NCBI GenBank assembly: GCA_002633005.1
Contig: NMRA01000672.1
Coordinates: forward strand, 47,119 to 111,118
Direction of reading: 5' to 3'
Origin: Phoronis australis
Lineage: Eukaryota > Phoronida > Phoronidae
DNA length: 64,000 nt
Under the pieces are notes generated by a model. It saw only the letters and a list, made by a program, of their open reading frames with translations. It searched no databases and was not told the origin of the DNA. A program made the position numbers and the translations under genes. Shown one piece after another: positions 50,446-62,000 of the stretch. Within the stretch, counting starts at the first letter, position 1; each line of letters begins with the position of its first letter.

Positions 50446-53332
50446 AATTTGTTTGTGCATGTCGCCCGCACAACTGACAACGAAGCTAAAACCAAATTTT
50501 AATCATTCTATAAGTAAGGACGAGACTACACATTAGATATTCGTGAGTAAGTTCAGTTTCTTGCTCTTCTGAATTGAAATGAAGACATCCCGTTTATTCT
50601 GAAATATTACTGTCAAGTGACACATCGGGTGCATTTTTTTCAAAACAAGTCTTCGACAGGTAGTTGTACGATCTTGGTCCTGGTAGCAGAGGCTATGCAA
50701 TTGAAAGGGCATCTTGTCACACACTGAGGCATGCAGCATAGATCCCGCAAGAGGTATCTTACTCAATGAGTATTTCTCCAGCATCAGGCTAGGGTCTTCA
50801 GCTCTGTTATGTCAATTCACATTTGTTGGTTCACAGACACAAAGTTATGTCAGGCAATTATGGTGGGGGTCTAGATTTGGCAACGTGATTCCCAGTTGGA
50901 TTTTGGCGAGAAGAGATGGAATCGTTGATCATGCCGAAACCGCCTTCAGATGGGGATGGCCGGAGAAACAATCTCACTCAGAAAGAACAACTACATCTGA
51001 CTTACAACTTAACGTAAGCAAGCTAAATAGCGTAATAATCATTATTATTGTCGAGCACCAGTAAAAAATCTTGGTTCGGAGAGAACATTTAAAACGTGAT
51101 GAGATTATTTCTTGTTCGCTTGTAATTTACACGTAGTTCTTTAGAGATCGTCACCCATTTAATATTGGACTCGGCCAAAAAGTTTTGACCCTTGACGGGT
51201 CATGTTAGTTTTTTTAGGTAACGGCAGGTTAACTTCAAGATTTGACGCTGTGTCAGTCGATCTCACACGGCCTGGTCCAGCCTGGCATGGATAACTCTCT
51301 TCGAAAACCGCAAGATCCATCAACGTTCTTGATAAGCGCAAGTACTGCAGCAAATGTCCCCAGCGACTTTGTTGGGTTCGTGTCCGGACATTCCAACGAC
51401 AGCGTGATATTTCATCCCGAGAAACGAGCAGCCACAGTTTAGATAATAACTGTTAGAAAAATAATACCGAAACAAGGAAATATTTTTCGTTGTGGGTCTT
51501 TGAGGACTTGGGTTTCCAATATTGTGATATTCTGGCCTCAAATGTAATTTCTCTGTGGTTCCAATTTAACAATCGTGTTATTCTAACTGTTTTTGCTCGG
51601 TGCTTTCTTGTTTTCGGAGAAAAATTATTGTTGGAGGCTTGTCAACATATTTGAAATTGACAGCAGATTGATATGAGGAACACGTACTTTTCGTTTGGCA
51701 CATTTTTCAACCTATGTTGACGTTGTACCACCAAATCTGAGCAGTGTTTTCATTGTTAGATCGTATTAGCAGCGGACCATTTGATTGTTTTACTATGCAG
51801 TTGGGACAGTGTTGCCAAGATTTACCAGAAAAAAAAAACACTAGAGGCCAGAAGGAAAAGTCTTGAAGAATTCATATTAGTGTACACTGAGGTTTTATCT
51901 GAATTCAATAAGTTTAGTGACGCAATCTTAGGGTTCTGGCGTTCTGAACCCCGAGGAGAAATGATCCATGCGAAACGCCAAAATGGTCAGGGAGAAACGG
52001 AATAATTTCGGCGGTGATATTGGTACTCTTTCGGTAACGACCGGGGGAAGTCCGGTTTCGGGAGTACTGTGCCCGGTTGGATGGCCAAAATCCCAATTAT
52101 AGGAACATAACTAAGTTCCCTTAATCGTATGCGTGTTTCTTCGCTTTTACTCATCCACGAAATGCAAAGTTTACTCTCGATTTGTATCAAAGTTTACTGA
52201 GTAATGAGCATAAGGTAGGACAATCAGTGTTTTCACAAGCCCCACAAATACGTAGATTTAGTGAACTTAGCTGAGTTACTATTTTGGGACTGTTGCATGC
52301 TACCGCGCACTGAAGCCCATGGACAAAAACCTCCAGCAAAAATGACTAAGAGGCCCGACCAGAGACAAATTCCGACAAATGTGGGCGGTGGCATTGGCAC
52401 TCATTAAGCATCGTCTGTGGACGCTCCACTCAGCCAAGGGGGGCACGTGTCGCCTCACTCACTGGAAGACGACTGAGGAAACTATCCGGCTTAGCTACGC
52501 GGGATTTTTGTGGTCGTCCACTACGGAGAGGGGTAATATGATAAGTTACGCCACAGAGACTTCAGTTTGAGCCGTCGTTGGAGGTAGAGAAATGAAAGAA
52601 ACAATATAGCAAAAAGGTGAAGCAAAAGTTCATAGGTAAGAAATGCCTCTTTTTGGCAGCTGGCGGTGGCTCTGTTATCCCCGTAAGCTTTCCCCAACTC
52701 TTTAAAAGCGAGACGGCAGATTCACACGCCGTCAAATACTGAGAACGCGCCTCCGGGCTAATTGTCGACTATGGTGCCGACATATCCGTCGTCCCAAGCT
52801 CTTTTAATTAGGAGAACTGGAGGTGGTGAATTTCGGGTCAGCCTAGCACTTCGAAAAAGTGAAAACGTAAGAGTCCTAAGAGTCGGTTTGAGGTTATCAA
52901 TGTTTGTCTGTCATATATGCCAGTTTAAAATAGGTTACTTTCAATTCAGTGCTTAAATGTGTTCGATCTAAACTAACTAATCGATTATAGGCGGATTTTG
53001 ATAGAACACCCTCCCCTTCCCCCACCTCGGGCACGATGCGGAGAACCCAATAGGAAGCTGTTTTAGGCCTTACACGGACGTTTCATATGAATACGCTCTC
53101 ACTTCCAATCCTGGTGAATTAGGACATTTCTCTTGGGCTCTTCTAACCTTAAGACAAGGCTGCCACTGATTATTAAATGCATTCTCGGTCTGCATTTCAT
53201 CGTTTCAGTCCACCAGTGGTTACTTTCCGATTTCTACAAACACCTGTTTTCTTTGGTGGTTAATAGCCTTTCCAACAATGAGGAACGAGTTAATATTAAT
53301 TCATGATTCACTGCCACCTATGTTCAACGACG

Positions 53333-55301
53333 TTTGTGAATTTTCAATCACCGCTGACGCTGTGCAAAGATTATGTTAAACAGTCCTTGAGATTAGTCAA
53401 CCATTCCGGAAAATCGGTTCTTTTCTACAGACATACAAATTCTGAACCAGGCGTGCGTACTTTGCGTAGACGCGGGGGTCTCGAGAAAACATAAGTGCAC
53501 TCAAGGGCTAATTTTGCGAAATTGCACGTGACCACACCAGTCAGAAAACAATTTCCCACTTGTGCTGTTTTGCTTGCCAAAGACGGATTTTCAAAGAATC
53601 TGAATTTGGTGTTTTACCTCAGCTTCACAGTTATTACGAAGCATATCTAGATTATAAATTATAGTTATTTTTTGTTTTGTGCACTTGACCTTCACGCTAC
53701 TACCATTGTGTCCCAAGGCAATTGGCTCACTAGGTTTGTTGAAAATGGCAAGATTTGGATCTTGGTTTACTTTTGATGAAGTTTCCAAAATCACGATGTT
53801 ACATTTTTGGTAATTTTGAAAAAAACTGCTTGGGAAACAAGAGATTTGTGTGGAACATGTTGATATTTCCGCACGACTTTTTCTATGTTCGTTAGCCACG
53901 CACCCAGTACCCTAATTAATAGGTTCATTTGAGCATCGCAGCTACCTCAAGTGACAGCTTAAAAAATGTGTTCCAAGGTGTAACTACCTTTTGCGGCGTG
54001 TCTATAAATTCTTATTTCAGACCGGTTGCGTATCCAGGCGTGTGTTCAGTAGACGCTAGGACCTACGCTAGGACCTAGCTAAAACCTAGTCAAAGTCACG
54101 TGTTCTTATTTGAAATACATGGCAATTTCTCACGTAATCTCGCGAAGTCTTGCTTTTTAGCGAGGTCCTAGCGTTACTGAACGGGAGGCAGATCACACTA
54201 CTCGCTTAGTTTTTGAGATGATTTACGTCTACGGAACTCAACCTAGGGAAGCGTTCCGAAGTCGCAAGAACCTCGCCTAAACGCAAGACCACGCAACACT
54301 TCGTGAGATATCGCCATGCATTTGCAACCAAAAGTACTTAAGTACCTTTGCTTTACTCGCAAGATTCTGGCGTCTACGAAATGCAATCCAGGTCACTTCA
54401 CTCCGTTTTTTATGCCATGAAGGATCTCCTCTCCTAAAAGTCACTGAAGGCCCCTGAGTAGAGAAGTGTGCCAAAAGACAGTTCCAAAGGGTTCTCATGC
54501 ATTAAGTATCAGGAGATAATATGAATTTATTGTCTCAATTACTTTTGGTGGTTGAGCCAAATTTGCTGCCACCAGGGCATTATAACTATTTGTTGCCAGT
54601 TTGAGGTATTATTCCATTTCTTTACATATAATTGTAAAACATACTTCAGTCTCAAAACAACAAAATCAACGACGCCCACGCACCGAGGATACAACTCGAC
54701 AACTGGTCCGAGAAGCAGTGTCGCGTGTCCTAAGCAGTGTCGAATTACTCATTTTTAGCCAATTTTGTAAACCAAATAAACAGTTTCATAACCACGGGTA
54801 ACCAAATATGCTCCGCCTACACTTTAAAACGCACGTGCGCATCTCAACACTTTCTCAGTAGCTATTGAAACCGTTTCAAAAGCCTCGGTCTCATCCAAAC
54901 AACCTGTAGTCAAATCGTGAGTAGTAATTTCATCTCTTTGGCCAAAATTTCTGGTTGAATGTGACAATAATTAGTGACGCCCGGAAAAGCCTGCACGAGA
55001 CATTCTGAAGTGTCCCCTTTCAAGTTTGCGGTATAGGTATGCAGTCAAAAAATGTACATTTTGCCCCATTGACGCATTTTCCGATATAATGCAGGGAAAT
55101 ATACGACTTGGGGAACCTTCTTTCGCCAAGTATGTTGGTGTGACTTGTCTTTCGTTTAATTGTTTGTTTATTTCTACGTATGCCTCAAACTTCCTATGAC
55201 TTCCTGTGACTGTGTTTTGAACATAATGCCATGCATTGAACTTGAACAATGGATAAGTGACAAACTCTGTGGTTTTGAAATTATGTTTCTACATCTTATG
55301 T
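53333..55301. repeat. Tandem near-duplicate pair 2, copy A
   Basis: 1,969 bases nearly identical to 55303-57277. It starts tttgtgaattttcaatcacc and ends tctacatcttatgt directly against the N at 55302. Differences are scattered substitutions and short indels (for example a 22-base gap relative to copy B at about 55202). It includes the inverted-repeat element 54044-54182. The pattern is the same as for pair 1. Confidence 0.85.
54044..54182. mobile_element. Inverted-repeat element in copy A
   Basis: GTTCAGTAGACGCTAGGACC at the left faces AGGTCCTAGCGTTACTGAAC at the right; ACGCTAGGACCT is also repeated directly just inside the left end. The equivalent in copy B spans about 55998-56137. No coding capacity; MITE-like. 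Confidence 0.6.
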
Positions 55302-55302
55302 N
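55302..55302. other. Single N at junction of duplicate pair 2
   Basis: One N exactly between the two near-identical copies, as at 25003. Confidence 0.85.
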
Positions 55303-57277
55303 TTTGTGAATTTTCAATCACCGCTGACGCTGTGCAAAGATTATGTTAAACAGTCCTTGAGATTAGTCAACCATTCCGGAAAATCGGTTCTTTTCTACAG
55401 ACATACAAATTCTGAACCAGGCGTGCGTACTTTGCGTAGACGCGGGGGTCTCGCGAAAAAACAAGTGCACTCAAGGGCTAATTTTGCGAAATCGCACGTG
55501 ACCACACCAGTCAGAAATCAATTTCCCGCTTGTGCTGTTTTGCTTGCCAAAGGCGGATTTTCAAAGAATCTGAATTTGGTGTTTTACCTCAGCTTCACAG
55601 TTATTACGAAGAATATCTAGAATATAAATTATAGTTATTTTTTGTTCTGTGCACGTGACCTACTACCATTGTGTCCCAAGGCAATTGGCTCACTAGGTTT
55701 GTTGAAAATGGCAAGATTTGGATCTTGGTTTACTTTTGACGTAGTTTCCAAAACCACGATGTTACCTTTTTGGTAATTTTGAAAAAAAAACTAAAACTGC
55801 TTGGGAAACAAGGTGATATTTCCGCACGACTTTTTCTATGTTCGTTAGCCGCGCACCCAGTACCGTAATTGATAGGTTCATTTGAGCATCGCAGCTACCT
55901 CAGGTGACAGCTTAAAAATTGTGTTCCAAGGTGTAACTACCTTCTGCGGCGTGTCTATAAATTCTTATTTCAGACCGGTTGCGTATCCAGGCGTGTGTTT
56001 AGTAGACGCTAGGACCTACGCTAGGACCTAGCTAAAACCTAGTCAAAGTCACGTGTTCTCATTTGAAATACATGGCAATTTCTCACGTAATCTCGCGAAG
56101 TCTTGCTTTTTAGCGAGGTGCTAGAGTTACTGAACGGGAGGCAGATCACACTACTCGCTTAGCTTTTGAGATGATTTACGTCTCTACGGAACTCAGGGCA
56201 GCGTTCCAAAGTCGCAAGAACCTCGCCTAAACGCAAGACCACGCAACACTTCGTGAGATATCGCCATGCATTTGCAACCAAAAGCACTTAAGCACCTTCG
56301 CTTTACTCGCAAGATTCTGGCGTCTACGAAATGCAACCCAGGTCACTTCACTCCATTTTTTATACCATGAAGGATCTCCTTTCCAAAAAGTCATTGAAGG
56401 CCCCTGAGTAGAGAAGTGTGCCAAAACCAGTTCCAAAGGGTTCTCATGCACTTAGTATCAAGAGATAATATGAATTTATTGTCTCAATTACTTTTGGTGG
56501 TTGAGCCAAATTTGCTGCCACCAGGGCATTCACAACTATTTGTTGCCAGTTTGGGGGTATTATTCCATTTCTTTACATGTAATTATAAAACCTACTTCAG
56601 TCTCAAAACAACAAAATCAGCGACGCCCACGCACCGAGGATACAACTCGACAATTGGTCCGAGAAGCAGTGTCGCGTGTCCTAAGCAGTGTCGAATTACT
56701 CATTTTTAGCCAATTTTGTAAACCAAATAAATAGTTTCATAACCACGGGTAACCAAATATGCTCCGCCTACACTTTAAAACGCACGTGCGCATCTCAACG
56801 TTTTCTCAGTAGCTGCTGAAACCGCTTAAAAAGCCTAGGTTTCATCCAAACTAAATGTAGTCAAATTGTGAGTAGTAATTTCATCTCTTTGGCCAAAATT
56901 TCTGGTTGAATGTGACAATAATTAGTGACGCTAATTAGAAAAGCCTGCACGAGACATTCTGAAGTGTCCCCTTTCAAGTTTGCGGTATAGGTATGCAGTC
57001 AAAAAATGTACATTTTGCCCCATTGACGCATTTTCCTATATAATGCAGGGAAATATACGACTTGGGGAACCTTCTTTCGCCAAGTATGTTGGTGTGACTT
57101 GTCTTTCGTTTAATTGTTTGTTTATTTCTACGTATGCCTCAAACTTCCTATGACTTCCTGTGACTTTAAAAACTGCTAGTGACTGTCGTGTTTTGAACAT
57201 AATGCCATGCATTGAACTTGAAAAATGGATAAGTGACAAACTCTGTGCTTTTGAAATGATGTTTCTACATTTTATGT
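55303..57277. repeat. Tandem near-duplicate pair 2, copy B
   Basis: 1,975 bases matching 53333-55301 from its first to its last base, after which unique sequence continues. Parallel frames in the two copies (such as those near 54277-54498 and 56227-56451, minus) reflect the duplication; none is a recognisable gene. Confidence 0.85.
55998..56137. mobile_element. Inverted-repeat element in copy B
   Basis: Allelic or duplicated partner of 54044-54182, with a few substitutions in the right end (gaggtgctagagttactgaa). Confidence 0.55.
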
Positions 57278-58511
57278 GAGTTTATGTCATTTGTAAACTT
57301 GAAATCAATCGTTGTTCTTTATTCCTACAAGGCCTTTTCTTGAAAGATTGCCTTTGACACAAGTGTGGCACCTGTCGCGGTTTTCAAAGGAGAATGTCAT
57401 GGAGTAAAAAGCTAAACGATATTTTCTGGGTCACGTGGCTCAAGGTTATTTACTTAACAATTAATGTAGAAATTTCTGGGTTTTTTTACTCTTTCCCTCT
57501 GTCTTACAAAGTCTGGACGATTTTTAATAGTTCACGTCCGTACGTCGCGTTACTTTCATAACGTTTCAGAAAAATCGTGCCCGCATGCATTTTCTGCGAA
57601 AGGTTATCCAATGCACATCATCTGAAATTCTACGAGTTAACATTGATTTCGAACAGAAAGGAAACGGTTCTATTTACGATAACCAACACTTATTTCATTC
57701 CGATTAAACACGTGGTGTCTCATTAGTAATACAGTCCAGCTACGAAATCAACAGGTGGTAAGGTAAAAAATAGGTTCTGGTCTGCGCCCAACTCATCTTG
57801 AAACTTACGCCTCATAATAGCTAGCATCAAGTCACTTTTCTTTTTGAAAACTAACACCTACGACAATTATGCTAGTTTTGGTCTGATAAAAGTAAAGCCT
57901 GAACATTATAAAGATGATCAGAGCAGTGTCAACATAGGCAACTATAGGTTTCAGTTTGAGGGCAACTCAGTTATGCCGGCGGCGATGTGTATACCTACAA
58001 CAAGGGGAAATGCCTATTCAAACAAACCGACACATGAATGAGTCACTCTATCAAAAACATCATGTAATGCGTGTATTTATTCAGGTATTACCACAGAATT
58101 GCTTTGAATACAAATTGCCTTACTCGGGTTTGCGCGTATTACTGATTTCCTTCCTAGCGTGGGCTCGCGGAACTATGGGGTGACAATTAAAACATTCGGA
58201 GACATCCCTGAGATCTAAACAAGCGGCTTGGGGGATTGTTGTTTTCGCGTAATATTCACCAGATTAAATACTTGTTTTTTTTTTGAAAATACCGCTTAAA
58301 CCACAATTCGCATTTTACTGATTTAATACGCCACCAGCTGCACGGCTACAGATGAGCTAAGGTCAAACGTGGGATGTAGCCGAACCAGTTAACAAGGTGG
58401 TTGCCTGCAACAACACGTGTTTCGAAGTGTGGTGAGCCACTGGTGATTTGTAACGCTAGCTACGAAACTGCATCGTCTCCAACGATTCAGCATGCAGTAG
58501 ATAAACCAATT

Positions 58512-58880
58512 CTACTTCACATTGCACTGATAAACAAACAAAAAGCAAATACTACGCACTTGAAATTTTCCGGCAATTTTGCATTCGAGTTTGCGCGACT
58601 GGATTGTGACGGAAACAGCTTCGCAACTTTCAATGGGTCTTTTCACTTTCAGTGGGTCTTTTCCCGCTTTCTCCATCTCAACACCAAAGGATAGGCGCAG
58701 ATCCAGGGAGGGTTCAGGAGAACTCGAAGTCCCCGCTTCGAAGGCCAGTCTTACATTGGTGTAATGGCTCAAGGAATAACACTCCTTCAGAGAGCACGCA
58801 TCACTTGTAGTGAGAGCCAGTGCCTGTGCGTACACGCCACCATCGCTTGTCAGGCTCGTGGCAGACTCTCTGGGTATTCA
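58512..58880 (-). other. Unexplained 120-codon open frame upstream of the gene
   Basis: Minus-strand stop-to-stop frame with DACSLKECYSLSHYTNVRLA, SSPEPSLDLRLSFGVEMEKA and GKDPLKVKRPIES. It has no in-frame ATG near its start, so if real it would be an internal exon or a fragment of a mobile element. I do not recognise a family. Confidence 0.2.
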
Positions 58881-59023
58881 CTTTCACTGTAGACAGACCT
58901 CGTATATGGAATTTCAAATCGGCCACTTGTTATATGTGTCCGGGTAACTCGTTTGCTCCAATGTATTAATAACGCGTTCTCCCTGTAGCATGCGCGCACC
59001 CGGGTGGGGGGGGGGGGGGGGGC

Positions 59024-59024
59024 N
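59024..59024. other. Single N after a poly-G run
   Basis: A run of G's (about 59006-59022) is followed by C and the N. No flanking duplication is seen; a likely homopolymer problem. Confidence 0.7.
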
Positions 59025-62000
59025 AAGGTCCCCCTTGGCGAAACAAAAAGTACGAAAAAGTAGAAAACGTTACAAAAGTCCACTAAAAAGTAAGGAAGTA
59101 CCAAAATGCGGCGAACGCATAATTCATAGTTCTGAACGTACCCCGTTTTTTTAGGTCCACATTCTCAAAAATTTGCCTCCCCCTCAATTTTAAAGCTGGG
59201 TGTGCGCATTTGTACATGTGTGTAGCATGTCACCTGTCTAGTCTTAGATAAATTTATAAGAACTTGCAATGATCTGGTTCTAAAGTTTTGACTTACTCTG
59301 AGATTCTGATGTTCTACTCCTGTTATTCGTTGTTTTTTTTTCTATAGTTCGCTGATCTCTATTAGCTAGAATATTTTCAGGACATCAGATTTTTGCTTGG
59401 TTCAAAAAGGAAATGACTAACAATTTGAAAGGAGCCGTACACCCGTGTGTGGTGTTTTATTTCCGACATTGCTGTGCTCTCGCCACATCACTAACAGGTC
59501 AGTCAAATTCAGTCACCAGGGTCCTTGTCCAGTATCACCTCCCATCTCACTGCATTATTTTATTCATGTCGACTTCTCCGGATATGTCAACGAGGCAACA
59601 ACAGAGAATTCCACTGATCCTGTTGGAATCTAAATCATGTTCACGCGTCTTAAAGTGAAAGGATAAAAAGCCGTATGTGTAATACGGATATGCACACCTC
59701 TGAATAATCAACCCTTTTCGAAGTCTGTGACATCCATTTTAGGAATGTAATGTTCATTATTTCAGGAATATGGAATTTCTTTAATTAACGCGTTCGCCTA
59801 ACGCGCTGAATCTATCTAACAACTGATAGAATTGGGATTCTATACTCATATCCAATGTCGTGTAGGTGGGCTATCTATCGCTGCAAGATCAGCGACTCTC
59901 TTCGTCTAAGCAGTAATCTGCTGCTTAGCCTGCGGTTACCGTTAACGTGATAACGTTGTGGCGAGAAATACCCATCCTTGGCGTAAATCAAAAACATTCC
60001 ACAAAGCAAGACCCCAACATGAAGTTTAAATTAGATTTAAATTTTAAATTAAAGCAATTCTTTTAAAGTCCTTTCTGATTCATCTAGCTTCCTCATAAAA
60101 GTTCATTGCTTAACTTACTTCTTTAAAATAAACGGATTGGTTGATTTTTGTTTTTTGAACTTGATTACTCACAGTCGAGTTACAGAGTATAGCCGAACGT
60201 CTGCAGTCATTTTGTGTCTGCTTACTTCGTAAGTTTTTATCGAAACAGGCGGTACGAAGAAGTATTACTTATTAAAACTAGATCTTTAAAAGCTCACTAT
60301 TAGTTAATGTTATCCCCCGTTTCTTTCTAAATGCAACGTTGTGATAAATACACATAAATTTCCTCAACGATAAATGCGTCAACAAAATTAGACCTACTTT
60401 TGTTTTCAGAGCGCAGCAAACGTTGAAATTTTTGCGCGAAATTTTCTTGTGCATTTGTATTGTTTATCGGTCTGTTAATGTAATTTCCTCTACAATTTGA
60501 CCACTTTCATTTAACTACTATAGCGTAATTCCGCATGCCCTGCCAACAGCAACACGGACGCTGCTACCGGAAACTGTACTGGGTAGTATGACTCATCACG
60601 TTCGCTTGACACTTCCTAAGCTTTCAAGGCACAAAGAGGGACTTGTCTTAATGAGCGCGACAGGAATTACTTAAAGAAATCAGCGGACATGTCTTGAATA
60701 CCTCAGCCACTGTCTAACAGTGGAAACATTTCACGAAAAGGATTTCACGACACCTAATATTGGGTTCATTGACGAATGACCTAATATGTCGTTTTTTTCT
60801 AGTAAATTGCCTTAACGAAAATGTAACTCTCCTTTTCAAAATGTAAACAGTCATTCTTGGGTTATTCTTTAAGAGTACCTAAATGTGGGCAGTTTATCGT
60901 TTTTGTATTAAAAAATAATGATAATTCACATTACTTTGACCTTGAGCAAGTTAAATTAACTTTACATTCTGTTCAGCTACCCAGAACACCAAAATCCCTG
61001 AAAACTCGACTTCTGACCCCTGCAAATTCGGTTTTAAAATATTCCATAACATATCTGTACTTGTTGTTTCCATTAATCTGGACATACAGAGAAAATAAGA
61101 GGAAACACATCTGAAAGTCATCGGACTGAGGCTTGTTCCAAGGAATTGACTTAAAGTTTCATTTTTGACTGAAGTCTAAGATTTGTCTCAACTTCCCAAC
61201 TTTGAAAACTTCCACAACAGGTAAGTTAGTCAAAATTAAGACAAGATTTGTGAAAAAAAACTTCAAACTTAATACCTCTTTCTTGAAACGGACTTGGACA
61301 AATTTAAGTTTTATCTTAAAATTGACAATGTTTTAAGATTTGTCTTAGCTAACTCAAGTCAGTTTTCTTGGAGGGGGATCTCTGGTCAGCCCGTCCAAAA
61401 TTTGACCATTCCATCCAAATGAATGTTGAAATTAGTAATTTTTGCAATCATTACTTTTTCATCCTGTTTGACGGGCATGGGAGGCTGCTCGGGGAGCATT
61501 TTCAATATATTGATGCGCAAGTGTACAGGAGAAAACAATTTCTCACGTTTTAAAGTGAAGAATTTCTTTTTGGGGTTCCAGTGACGAATAGTCCGGCAGT
61601 GACGTAGCTAGGATTCTTTGCCGCTCCGAATGGAAAATGACGTTGCCGCACCCACACTTCCTTGTAACCACTAAGTCAGTAGCACCGTCTATCGGTTTTC
61701 ACCGGTGGTGTGCCATCTGCTCTATCGTCTAAGATTTTTTGCCGTCCACTCGTCGTTTGTGCTGTCACCACCCCGTCGGTGCTGCCTCCTGTCGGGATGC
61801 CACTAGAGGCAGTACGCCGCCTTCACTTTCAACTGTCTACTGGACCCCACTCAGCAAAAAACACCCAGACTTATCAGAGTTGATGATACCGCATGAAGGC
61901 ACAAAATAAGAAAAAAATGGGTATGAAAAAATCCAAATCTTAAGCTTATAATTGCCGCGCGAAAAATGCCTATTTCTCAAGCAAGCTCGAAAAGAAAAGC

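Larger units (their letters stand above)
50105..53332. other. Proximal 5' flank, no recognised gene
   Basis: Contains the presumed 5' UTR and promoter of the hemicentin-like gene. Several short frames exist on both strands (for example 50714-51064, plus), but none resembles a known domain or has splice partners. No RNA gene recognised. Confidence 0.55.

Noticed and set aside
58850-59104. Minus-strand frame across the poly-G run and N
   Set aside because: It includes the ambiguous base and a proline run from the homopolymer; no other support.
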